Positions 49,385 through 58,594 of a stretch of 64,000 nt of DNA are shown here, piece after piece (position 1 is the first letter of the stretch; each line of letters begins with the position of its first letter). The notes beneath the pieces are model-generated. The model was not told the DNA's origin. It saw only the letters and a list, made by a program, of their open reading frames with translations, and did not search any database. The stretch is from Linanthus parryae (taxonomy: Eukaryota; Streptophyta; Magnoliopsida; Ericales; Polemoniaceae). The stretch is taken from NCBI GenBank assembly GCA_023055425.1, contig JALGPY010000007.1, forward strand, positions 14,642,001 through 14,706,000, in the 5' to 3' direction. The position numbers and the translations under genes are program-made.

Positions 49385-49871
49385 GGATCTGATACCAAAC
49401 TGATGCCGGGTTATTACCCAAGCGTGGGTTCACAGCGGAATCAACAATGAATAGGGCAAAGAAACAAGGGCACGAAGCTCTCTAGAATTCCGAAATAATA
49501 ATATTAATAAAAATCTGCTGAAATTTACGCATAAGCCGGGTATAAATAGCTGAAAACCTAATTTTTCCAAAAATAGCAAAATTACAAAACTGGCCCAAAA
49601 CTATTGGCCTTATTGGAAATAATGCGTAAATGAAATTCTGACCCAAATCGGGCTAAATAAAGAAGTCTAAATACGAAAATTGAAATAAACTACCGAAAAA
49701 ACCAAAATTATCTTCGAAGTCTCCGTTGACTGGTCAAACGTACGTTTTTGGGTCATGTCTTCCATGTCGTGATAGTGAAGCGCGAGATTAGTCGCGTCTG
49801 ACAGCTCGACCTCGTCTAGTTCATCTGCGAGATTAGTCGCACCTGATTCTGGGTCATCTGCTCCTGCATCA
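49385..49871 (-). mobile_element. LTR with adjoining primer site, minus strand
   Basis: The LTR spans 49401-49871 (plus strand TGATGCCGGG to CTGCATCA). Just left, gatctgataccaaac is the reverse of a TTGGTATCAGATC primer site, so this is the 5' LTR of a minus-strand element cut off a few bases after its primer site. A relative is at 35970-36491. Confidence 0.7.
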
Positions 49872-50442
49872 ACCATGCAGAACACAAGAAGAAAACAAAA
49901 TAGCACAAGGAAATTGCAAGGGACAAACCGGTCGAGAAAACAAAATAGCACAAGGAAACATATTTTGAGATGTTTTGTGATTCGCCGGAACCGCCACTAC
50001 AGGGGCTGCCACGTCCTCCATTTCCGACGTTCTCCGCCCCAAGCGAAGCAAAAAGCTTGGGGGTTACAACTGCGGCCGATGCGGCGTGCCGAAGAAAGAA
50101 CACACTTGTACGGTCCCAATTACTGAATCCGACTCCTGAACCGTCGTGGCTGTTCCGGTCATGTGACCCCTTTAGGTTGAAAGTAACTGTTTGGCAGTTA
50201 CTTGCTACTGAACATTTAAAAGTTTGTATTTCAAAAAAAAAAACATTTAAAAGTTTTGAAAGTAGTAACTGTTTGGCTGTTACTTGCTGCTAAACATTTA
50301 AAAGTTTGAAAGTAGTAACTGTTTGACAGTTACTTGCTAGTTGCTACTAAACGTGTAAAAGTTGTGTTGGGTCATAGAGGTGCATATGCATCCATTCGGC
50401 GGCTTTAAAAGCCTTGCACTCTGTTCATCAGGGGCACAATTG
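49872..50442. other. unassigned block with 50-bp tandem repeats
   Basis: gaaaacaaaatagcacaagg occurs twice (about 49893 and 49935). 50182-50365 holds three repeats beginning agtaactgtttgg; the first is enlarged by a small retroposon (50226-50241) with TSD aacatttaaaagttt. No gene seen. Confidence 0.5.
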
Positions 50443-50450
50443 TTCTACAC

Positions 50451-51258
50451 CATAGTCAGTAAAATACGGGACGAAAATAAAACGTGATACGGTACTTACG
50501 TGTATCATACGATTTTAGGTTAATAATACGTTAGTAAAAATTCGGCTTAAAAATACGCGATTTGATTAATTGGAGTTTTCTATACGTACGTGTATAGTTC
50601 GTATACTAGTTATTTATTCGGAATTTAAAAATACGGGTGCATTTCTTAGTATTTTAGCATATATAATGAGTTCTTTGTGTCACACATTGTCATCTTTTCA
50701 TACTTGATCAAATATTTAAAAATAATTTGTAAAGCATGTACTCAATTGTTTATGATTTCTGATATTTACACTATTTGCTCATAACTAATTACCTAGGGGA
50801 AATAATATCATACTATTCAAACTATTTCTGTAAAAAAAAGTTACTACGCATCCCCTAATATTAAAAATATATTATTTTAAAACTTAATAATATAACACAT
50901 ATCAAGATGCATGTACACACACACATATATATAAATATAATTATAGTAATTTTAACTTAAATATTTCAAAGTTTTCTAATAATACTTGTAAATATTATAA
51001 CAATAAATATTTGAAATAACTAACTATTATAAGTTACACTATTTTGCATGATAATTTATTCGATGCAATATTGTTTTCAAGAAGTTTTATTCGGAAGTAT
51101 TATACGTTAAAACGTGAAATACGAGCATTAAACTTTTTTGCTCAAAAATTCGAGTATTTTTCATTAGGCCCAGCAATAGTACGAAATACGGATGTATTTT
51201 TCATTTATACGTACAGACGCGTATTAAACGGAAAAATTCGGAGTATTTACTAACTAGG
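50451..51258. mobile_element. non-autonomous hAT-like element, 808 bp
   Basis: The ends CATAGTCAGTAAAATAC and its near complement GTATTTACTAACTAGG are inverted repeats. The 8-bp target duplication TTCTACAC lies at 50443-50450 and 51259-51266. The interior is AT-rich with dispersed ATACG/CGTAT motifs and no transposase. Confidence 0.78.
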
Positions 51259-51458
51259 TTCTACACTAGGTTTACAATATTGTTAGTCGGCTGCATATGT
51301 TCGATAACAATATTGTTCCTCGGCTGCATATGTTCGATTTGGTGGTTCTGTACTGGTTCTTCTCTTCGTCTTTCTAAAATTAATTCATTATTTTTCCGGT
51401 CAAAATTGTTTCTTTTGTGTGGAAAAACTGCGATCCGCTGTACTACATAAAATCCATC

Positions 51459-52120
51459 ATGGACGATAGCTTGTATTATGAATTTGGGAACTACATCGGG
51501 TTTGAACTCGACTCTGACGGAAAGAGTGATTGGGAACTGCGAGTGTGATTCCACCACTGATGTCGATATGGTGGACAATCGGATAGTAGTTGCTGAGGAT
51601 AAGAAGTATTATCCAACGGCAGAAGTGGTTTTCTTCTTCTTTTTTGGGAAGAAGTAGAAGCCCTAGTTCTAGTTATGAATGAGGACAAGCAATCCCTAGA
51701 TCACCCATAATTGAACAGATAAAAGGCGCTAACTTTGAGTTGGGATTTGAAAATTCAAATTATTTCACTTGTGTGTCTACCCAGTTCTTTTTAGGGCTTA
51801 TGTCAAACCCTTTGTTGGTCCGCAATCTGGCATTAGTCTGTCATTGCACCGCAAGACCCTTTTCATGGATATGTTGGTGGAGCAGACTCAAAACACTCCA
51901 TCTTTTATCGAAATCGCGAGAGGCACGTGAGATATACACGGAGACTCCTGCAGTTGAGCAAGAAAGAAAAATATCAATCAAGGTGGTTCCCAAGTCGCTC
52001 GTCCTTAAAGATAGCTGCTCGAAGGCCTAACTTTGCAACATCGTTGACATGCCTCATGTTAACTTCTCCGACGAGATGACCGCCGCACACAGAGAGTGCG
52101 ATAGTGTTGCATTAGTGTTT
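51459..52120 (+). pseudogene. pseudogene of the U5 snRNP GTPase SNU114/EFTUD2 (plant CLO/GFA1)
   Basis: Fragments in three frames follow the order of the plant protein: MDDSLYYEFGNYIGFELDSD at 51459, VVAEDKKYYPTAE (about 51590-51625), CVSTQFFLGLMSNPLLVRNL (about 51772-51832), ISIKVVPKSLVLKDS (about 51975-52015) and NIVDMPHVNFSDEMTAA (about 52036-52085), the last being the GTPase G3 region with one residue missing. The G1 loop is damaged. The cellular protein remodels U4/U6.U5 in the spliceosome. Here only about the first fifth remains, with stops and frameshifts and no intron seen, which fits a processed copy. Confidence 0.82.
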
Positions 52121-52789
52121 GATCTATGGAAGGATAATAACTGCTTTGGTAGACAAGAGAACGCTTCCTAAAGCAATTGATGGGGAGATATTGGTCCGTT
52201 TAACGATCATCGTTGGGCACTCGCTTTGCTGCAGCGCGCTGCCATTATTGCCACTTGGCTAAATTTTGGCTGCTTGATAGGGTTAGAATTGTGCATGATC
52301 AGACCTGACTACGACATGGTGATCATCCTTGGTTCGCTTTTTGCTGCTGTTTATGCATTGTTGAAGTCTGTTGTTCGCTGCCCGGTTTGCTGTTGTTTAT
52401 GCACTGTTGAAGTATGTTGTTCGCTGCCCGGTTTGCTGCTGTTTATGCACTGTTAAACTTGGGTTGGTCGTTCAGCAGTTAGGCTGCTATTCTCTGGCCG
52501 TTTTGTTTACGAAATGTCAATTCTCGTGGGTGATTTTTCTGGCCAGAAATATGGTGGAATGAGCCTAAGTTTGCTGCCAAGGTTTACCCCAAAAACATGC
52601 TGCAAGGCACTGAAATGTTCGCTGGAATTAGCACCAGACATGGCGCGTTCTACGATGGTTGTTACAACATCGTTTTGTCTCGTTTTATTAGTCAAATTGA
52701 GCCACGGTTCGCTGGGATTATTGGCTGCATAATGGGACAGTTTTAAAGTCGGTTAGCGTTAGTTTTCGAAAATTATTTATTTAGAAAAC
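52121..52789. other. unassigned block with 46-bp tandem repeats
   Basis: About 52333-52455 holds two and a half units of ttcgctgcccggtttgctg followed by ctgtttatgcactgttgaag, period 46. The rest has no recognisable gene; short ORFs lack conserved features. Confidence 0.45.
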
Positions 52790-53509
52790 TGAACAAAATT
52801 ATTTTTTTGTGTGTGTGGCAAAAAAAGGTAACAAAAAGGTTTCACAAACCTTATTTTACTGGTTCTTGGGTATAAACAAACACATATATACTAGAGAAAG
52901 GTTTTATCTGCTTTCCTTCCACAAGAAACATCAAGAATACTTTTCAGTCATCTCGTGAAATCAGAATCTATATAAGCATGTGTACTGGGAGAGACACTGA
53001 CGTAGTAACTGCAGCAAGCACAGAATCATGCCCACTTCAGATACAACAAGACACCAAAAACGGGCAGATCATGCAAAGAAACAAAGAGCAATAAGCGGCA
53101 TAACTGACTCCACAAAACGTGTCCGAGACTTCTCAAATTGGTACAACATGAGAAGCTTCCTGCAGGCCTCAACACTGACGATACTTTGGAGCTACATGCA
53201 GGGGCAGATTCAGAAATTTTTTGTAGTGGGGGCTAAAGTGAAAATTTTAAACAATAGTTGTGGAAAATTTAAATTTTGTAAAGTTGAGTGGAGACTATAA
53301 TGTATTTTATAGGGCTGAATTGAAAAGATTCGTAAAATTAAGAATAAATTTTGAATTTTAAAAAGTTGAGTGGGGACTATAGCCCCCGTACTCATAATGT
53401 ACATCTGCTTTGACTACAGGAAATGAAGAGTTAGTAAATAAGTGTCATGGGGTAATCACTCATAGCCAATTGGTTGTGAAATGGAACCTAGATCACCTAA
53501 AACTCTGCA
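52790..53509. other. unit 3 low-copy block (partial)
   Basis: It matches 4870-5470 of unit 1 and 39045-39770 of unit 2, including the segment missing from unit 1. No gene. Confidence 0.65.
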
Positions 53510-53672
53510 CACTCGAAAAATTCACATTCCGTCTTCTTTTACGAACATAGGCCACACTGAGTAGTTATCAACTTGTAGCAGTAGCGATCCACAACTGAAG
53601 AAAGAAGTTCTGTTTGCCAAATCGCTGCAACCCTTTTTTGATGAGTTCCAACTGTAAAACCCTTTTACTCTT
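53510..53672. repeat. fold-back element of unit 3, left piece
   Basis: It matches 43465-43620 of unit 2 and is interrupted at 53672/57784 by the composite LTR element; joining the flanks restores the unit 2 sequence. Confidence 0.75.
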
Positions 53673-53940
53673 TGATACGTAGAACGTATCGATTAATTGA
53701 AGAAACTGATAAGAGAGAGGAAGAGAGATTGAAGAAACTGATAAAGGGAGAGAGAGACTAGGGATCAGAGAATGATTTCTTTATTGACTGAATAATGCTG
53801 GGGGACTACAATTGCTTAAATAGATAAACTGACCCTAACCTACCCTAACCCCAGACATAACGGGCCAAGCCCACATTATTAAATAACCTAAATACCGATA
53901 AATAAATAAACACCTGAATAATGATACGTATACCGTATCA
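53673..53940 (-). repeat. LTR A, left (3' LTR of the composite)
   Basis: 268 bp, identical to 57516-57783. Both termini carry a small palindrome, GATACG-N5-CGTATC. The polypurine tract GTGGGGGAGT (minus strand) directly adjoins at 53941-53950. Confidence 0.95.
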
Positions 53941-55381
53941 ACTCCCCCACGCTTGAAAATCGCCTTGCCCTCAAGGCGGACGTTGAAAAATCGCTTACAT
54001 TCTTGCCCGGATCGAATTGACGTCGAACGGTCTTCAAAACGCCACTTCGTAGTCTCAACTTGCCACTAATCTTGCCCGGATCAAATTGGCGTCGAACGTC
54101 TTCATGAACCCGAGTATGGAGTCCAATTTTAGAAATTGTAGGCCGAAGTGTATTAGAGGGTTTTGATTTCAGCCCAATTTGATCATCAAATTCTTTTGAA
54201 AAATGAAACTCAAGTTTAGAAGACCCATTTATTGTCTTGGGCCAAATCAATAAAGTGGCCCGATTTGATGTAGAGGCCCAATTTTTAATCAGCAGCCCAT
54301 TGAGTGAAGCCCTAGTAACTATCTGGAGAAGAGAAGAGAGTTGACCCGTACATGGTGGCGGTTCTGGTGGTGGTTGGGGCTTGTGAATTCGCCGTCCGGT
54401 TGTTGGTGGTGGCTTTGGAGGCACGCCGAACGGCCATGGCAGCGTAGGAGATGGCAGGACCGGCGGCGGTTTGGACGGAGTGAAGGAGGATGGTGGCGGC
54501 GGTTTCGGAAACGGGTCGGCTTGTTTCGGTGTCGGGACAGAGGCCAGGGGCCTCTGGGTTTGTTTCGCCGGCGTCGAAAGCGACGATGGCGGCGGAGGTG
54601 GGTTCGTCAGTGGTTTTAACGGAGAGGGGTTAAGATCTGGTGGTTTCGGCGGTTTTGACGGCGATGGTGGCGTCGATTTCAGCGCCGGGAAGTGGGTCAA
54701 CGCTGCTTGTAGCGGCGGCGGATCAGGTAGGGAGAGGGGAGATTCGACGGAGATTTCGAGGTTGTGGGTTGGCGGCGTGGGTTTGTTTGCCGGCCTCCAT
54801 TGCTGGGTGGAGTTGGCCGGAATCAATGGTTGTGGCTGCGATTTCAGCGGATGTGTGGGTGGTGACGGTGTCTGCTGGGTTTCTACTGCCGGCTGCTGCT
54901 CAAGTTCTTGCGGCGGCGGCGACGAAAATGTTGGTTGCTGCTGGTGTGGTTCTTGAGTTGGCGGCTGTGGTTGTTCTTTCTGGGGTTGTTCGTGGGTTTG
55001 TTCCAGCTGCTGCTGCTTTGGTTGAATCGGGATCTGGAGCTGTTGCTGCTTGGTTTGTTCTGGCTGTAGCCGCGGTTGCTCTTCCTCTAGAGACTGCGGC
55101 TGACTCTGGTCTTCATCTAGCGGCAAATCGCCGTCTCTAATAATGTGTTGCAGGCGGCAGAACTCATCAGTTGAAATCAGACGGAATTGTCTCCGACTCG
55201 CGTTGATGTTTTCCAGATCTGCCTGGGTGAGATACCCTCTTGCTTGGAAGTATTCGAGTTCTGCATTGGTGATGTAATTTATTGTTTCACCTGCTTGCTG
55301 GTAGAGCTCATCGATATCATCGATAAGCACTAGTTGGACAACTCCGCGACTAAGATCTAGAATAGCACAAGGGAGGTCCAT
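53888..55381 (-). CDS. proline/glutamine-rich protein of unknown function (composite element, second ORF)
   Basis: The chosen start at 55381 gives MDLPCAILDLSRGVVQLVL, which matches the start of the other ORF; an upstream ATG in LTR sequence (55573) is less likely. About 90 N-terminal residues form a conserved acidic domain ending RQFRLISTDEFCRLQHI. The remainder is low-complexity Q/P/S/T-rich, then a C-terminal stretch with RRQFDPGK twice. The frame has no lesion but runs through the polypurine tract into LTR A, unlike its partner, which stops before it. The family was not recognised; a gag-like or accessory role is only a guess. Confidence 0.65.
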   Translation of the reverse strand: MDLPCAILDLSRGVVQLVLIDDIDELYQQAGETINYITNAELEYFQARGYLTQADLENINASRRQFRLISTDEFCRLQHIIRDGDLPLDEDQSQPQSLEEEQPRLQPEQTKQQQLQIPIQPKQQQLEQTHEQPQKEQPQPPTQEPHQQQPTFSSPPPQELEQQPAVETQQTPSPPTHPLKSQPQPLIPANSTQQWRPANKPTPPTHNLEISVESPLSLPDPPPLQAALTHFPALKSTPPSPSKPPKPPDLNPSPLKPLTNPPPPPSSLSTPAKQTQRPLASVPTPKQADPFPKPPPPSSFTPSKPPPVLPSPTLPWPFGVPPKPPPTTGRRIHKPQPPPEPPPCTGQLSSLLQIVTRASLNGLLIKNWASTSNRATLLIWPKTINGSSKLEFHFSKEFDDQIGLKSKPSNTLRPTISKIGLHTRVHEDVRRQFDPGKISGKLRLRSGVLKTVRRQFDPGKNVSDFSTSALRARRFSSVGELIRYTYHYSGVYLFIGI

Positions 55382-55443
55382 GGAGTTCGGGGGCGAGCGC
55401 CGCGAACAAAAAGTCCGACCGACGCTCTCAATGAAAGCACCAA

Positions 55444-55712
55444 TGATACGCAAATCGTATCGATATATAAATAAAACGATAAAGTAAAGGGAGAGAGAGA
55501 TAAAAGACAGAGTAGGAAGACTAGAGTTGAGAGAAATATTCTTTATTGACTGAAAAATGCTGAGGGAGTACAACTGTTTAAATAGATAAAATACTGGACC
55601 CTAACCCTAATCCTACACCTACGGGCCAAGCCCGAATTATTAATAACCCAATACTTAAATAAATGCTAATAAACTATATTATTAAATATTATTGATACGG
55701 TTACCCGTATCA
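55444..55712 (-). repeat. LTR B, copy 1
   Basis: 269 bp, TGATACGCAAATCG to ACCCGTATCA on the plus strand. The second ORF's primer site TTGGTGCTTTCATTG (minus strand) abuts its left side at 55443. It is related to LTR A but clearly a different subfamily. Confidence 0.92.
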
Positions 55713-55714
55713 AA
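55713..55714. other. two-base junction between adjoining LTR B copies
   Basis: Only AA separates the CA end of one LTR B from the TG of the next. One base fits the residue left between LTR and primer site, the other the residue between polypurine tract and LTR, as expected for a joined cDNA end. Confidence 0.85.
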
Positions 55715-55983
55715 TGATACGCAAATCGTATCGATATATAAATAAAACGATAAAGTAAAGGGAGAGAGAGATAAAAGACAGAGTAGGAAGACTAGAGTTG
55801 AGAGAAATATTCTTTATTGACTGAATAATGCTGAGGGAGAACAACTGTTTAAATAGATAAAATACTGGACCCTAACCCTAATCCTACACCTACGGGCCAA
55901 GCCCGAATTATTAATAACCCAATACTTAAATAAATACTAATAAACTATATTATTAAATATTATTGATACGGTTACCCGTATCA
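55715..55983 (-). repeat. LTR B, copy 2
   Basis: 269 bp; it differs from copy 1 at three positions (near 55816, 55831 and 55938). A minus-strand polypurine tract ATGGGGGAGT adjoins at 55984-55993. Confidence 0.92.
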
Positions 55984-56039
55984 ACTCCCCCATGCTTGAA
56001 AACCGCCTTGCCCTCAAGGCGGACGTTGATAAATTGCTT

Positions 56040-57455
56040 CTATTTTTTGCCCGGATCGAATTGACGTCGAACGGTCTTCAAAACGCCACTTCGTAGTCTC
56101 AACTTACCACTAATTTTGCCCGGATCAAATTGGCGTCGAATAAGCTTGAGAATACCACTGTGGAGTCCAAACTTAGAAATTGTAGGCTGACCCAAACTAT
56201 GTCGGTAACCCAAACAATAATCAGGCCCATGTTGAGTAGAACCCATTCCAATTATTGCACTTTGTCCAAAAGCAAAAATAGGCTCAAATAAATAAATGTG
56301 CTCAATTGAAGAGGTGAGCCCAAGTGCTGTAGTTAGCCCAATAAAATAAGGTCCACCAGAAAATTGATGCTCAGGTGTTGAACTAGGCAACATTTGTGAG
56401 TTGGGCTCATTTGTGTTACTAACCCCATTTTGATTAGAGAAAGATAGCCCACAAATTTTTGGTTGAAGGCCTGTAGGTGTTTCCATCCACGTCCTGCTCC
56501 TGGAAGAAACCCTTGCGGGTGTTGAAGCTGGCGGCGGCCATGGAGGTTGATGGAGTTTGGTGGGGAGTGGTGGTTGTTGGTAGGAGGTCTTTGATGGTCG
56601 GAGATTGGCGTAGGTGGCTGGTGGCGGCTCTGGCGGAAGGAGAGCCGGAGATGGCGAGGATGGGGGTGGGATTTTCGGATCTGGCGGTCTTGCCGGCGGT
56701 TGAATCGACGACATGAGGTTGTGGAGGCCGTGGGTTATTGGGTGGTGGTCGACGCGAGAGTGGGGTATTCGACTGGGTTCGCCGGAGGCGTCGGCTGGGT
56801 CAGGCGGTACCGGAGGCTTCGGCGATGGCGGCGTTAGATCTGGTTGGAAGACCGGTGGTGTTGTTGCCGGATTCAATGGCAGAGGGGGTTGAGGCTTGTC
56901 GATGGTCGGCGTTTCTGGGTTTTCGCCGGCGATGGGAAGGAGGTCGGTAGAAGGCTGGATTGGGGTCCGAGGCATCACCGGAATCAATGGAGATTGCGGC
57001 TGATTAGCCACGGTCGTGGGTTCGACGGTGTGGGCTTTGCAGAGGTCGGGGACGGTCAATTGGAGGTTGATTGGTAATTGTTCTTGCTGGTTCAGCAAGT
57101 TCGGGGTGGGTTCGTTGTCTTCGGTGATTTGGAGGTTGTCGGTTGAGACAGGTGGTGAAGGCGGCGACGATGGTGGAATCTCCATCTGTTCTTCCTCTTC
57201 TAGTTCATCGGCTCTGAAGATGTGCTGCAGGCGACAAAACTCATCCGTCGAAATCAATCGGAATTGATTCCGTCGGACCTTGAGGCCTTCCAGATCTGCT
57301 CGGGTGATGTACCCGCTGGTTTGAAATTTTTCCAATTCTGCCAGGGTGAGACAATAAATCGCTTCACCATGACGGGAGAGCTCATCGATTTCATCGAAAA
57401 GCACAAGTTGGACACCCTTGCGACTGAGATTCACAACAGCGTAAGGGAGATCCAT
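56040..57455 (-). CDS. proline-rich protein of unknown function (composite element, first ORF)
   Basis: Start MDLPYAVVNLSRKGVQLVLF at 57455, 471 residues; an in-frame ATG at 57515 lies between primer site and LTR and is less likely. The first 90 residues are about 60 percent identical by eye to the other ORF. The middle is P/S/T-rich, followed by a segment absent from the partner (about 56180-56460). It ends in two RRQFDPGK motifs and a stop. There is no zinc knuckle, protease or polymerase motif. The family was not recognised. Confidence 0.68.
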   Translation of the reverse strand: MDLPYAVVNLSRKGVQLVLFDEIDELSRHGEAIYCLTLAELEKFQTSGYITRADLEGLKVRRNQFRLISTDEFCRLQHIFRADELEEEEQMEIPPSSPPSPPVSTDNLQITEDNEPTPNLLNQQEQLPINLQLTVPDLCKAHTVEPTTVANQPQSPLIPVMPRTPIQPSTDLLPIAGENPETPTIDKPQPPLPLNPATTPPVFQPDLTPPSPKPPVPPDPADASGEPSRIPHSRVDHHPITHGLHNLMSSIQPPARPPDPKIPPPSSPSPALLPPEPPPATYANLRPSKTSYQQPPLPTKLHQPPWPPPASTPARVSSRSRTWMETPTGLQPKICGLSFSNQNGVSNTNEPNSQMLPSSTPEHQFSGGPYFIGLTTALGLTSSIEHIYLFEPIFAFGQSAIIGMGSTQHGPDYCLGYRHSLGQPTISKFGLHSGILKLIRRQFDPGKISGKLRLRSGVLKTVRRQFDPGKK

Positions 57456-57500
57456 GAGTCCGGGGGCGAGTGCCGCGAACAAAAGTCCGACCGACACTCT

Positions 57501-57515
57501 CAATGAAAGCACCAA
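57501..57515 (-). promoter_or_regulatory. primer binding site of the composite element
   Basis: On the minus strand TTGGTGCTTTCATTG directly follows LTR A; the same text follows LTR B at 55443. A TGGTGC core would pair with a tRNA ending GCACCA; the exact tRNA was not identified. Confidence 0.7.
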
Positions 57516-57783
57516 TGATACGTAGAACGTATCGATTAATTGAAGAAACTGATAAGAGAGAGGAAGAGAGATTGAAGAAACTGATAAAGGGAGAGAGAGA
57601 CTAGGGATCAGAGAATGATTTCTTTATTGACTGAATAATGCTGGGGGACTACAATTGCTTAAATAGATAAACTGACCCTAACCTACCCTAACCCCAGACA
57701 TAACGGGCCAAGCCCACATTATTAAATAACCTAAATACCGATAAATAAATAAACACCTGAATAATGATACGTATACCGTATCA
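57516..57783 (-). repeat. LTR A, right (5' LTR of the composite)
   Basis: 268 bp, identical to the left LTR A, followed by the target duplication CTCTT. Confidence 0.95.
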
Positions 57784-58594
57784 CTCTTTTCTTCAAAAAT
57801 TGCTTGACGATGAAGTTTTAATGGCGACTTATGCTAATCTTTTGTTGTTTTTTCTTGTTATAGAGGCAGGGATGAATAAGTCACTAGGAATTTAGGATTT
57901 GCCGTTGATGAAACGTCCGTTACAATATCTTGTCATATTGAATCAGACGTTTCATCAGCGGCACATCCTTAATCCCTAGTGACTTATTCGTCCGTGCCTC
58001 TACAACAAGAAAATAAAACAACAAAAGATTAGAAAAAGTCTCCATTAAAACTTCATCCTCAAGCAATTTTTGAAGAAAAGAGTAAATTGTTTTTTTACGG
58101 TTGTAACTCATCGGGAAGGCCGTTGCATCGATTTGGCGAACAAAACTTTGTCTTCGGTTGTAGATTGCTACCGCTACAAGAAGAAATTCTGCTCAGTGTG
58201 GGGTCTGTTCGTAAAAGAAGAGGGAAGGTTAATTTTCCGAGTGTGCCATGTTGGAGAGATATTTATACATGTTTATTTACGAACAAGATGTTGTAAGAAA
58301 AGCATTATTCACCGTTTCACTCGTTCAATTTTCTAATCTGGAGATTAACTAAGTTAAGTTTGTATTCATTTAATTTGTTAGGGTAGAATATTTAATGCAA
58401 GGATTAAATATTCTACCCTAATTAATTAAATAAATACAATAAATAAAAACTTAAGTTACAGATTAAATTGAACGAATCGAAACGTGAATCATTCTTCTCT
58501 TACAACATCTTCGCCGTACATAAACATAGCCCACACTAATTCTTGTAGCAGTAGCGATCCACAGAGGAATTAATCTACGGGGTCTTTTCTTGTC
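57784..58594. repeat. fold-back element of unit 3, main hairpin and third arm
   Basis: 57790-57930 and 57945-58110 are inverted repeats around a short loop (about 57918-57945), and the right arm continues to about 58346. A second small palindrome is centred near 58405, and a partial third arm follows to about 58590. The loop is much shorter than in unit 1. Confidence 0.75.

Larger units (their letters stand above)
53673..57783 (-). mobile_element. composite LTR retrotransposon with an internal two-LTR junction
   Basis: The outer LTRs (A type, 268 bp) are identical and flanked by CTCTT (53668-53672 and 57784-57788). On the minus strand the order is LTR A, primer site, proline-rich ORF, polypurine tract, LTR B, 2 nt, LTR B, primer site, second proline-rich ORF, polypurine tract, LTR A. 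LTR B copies are 269 bp and differ at three sites. No gag, protease, reverse transcriptase or integrase is present, so it must be moved in trans. The ends next to the polypurine tracts resemble the 3' end of Ty3/gypsy pol regions, which is tentative. Identical LTRs mean very recent insertion. Confidence 0.92.

Noticed and set aside
49816..50293. Overlapping ORFs on both strands
   Set aside because: GC-rich composition effect; no motif and no matching copy with a conserved frame.
54341..55140. Plus-strand ORFs opposite the proline-rich genes
   Set aside because: They are antisense shadows of the GC-rich proline codons; primer site and polypurine tract fix the element on the minus strand.
53673..57783. 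Endogenous pararetrovirus
   Set aside because: The presence of LTRs, a 5-bp TSD, a primer site and a polypurine tract shows an LTR retrotransposon; no viral movement or coat protein is seen.
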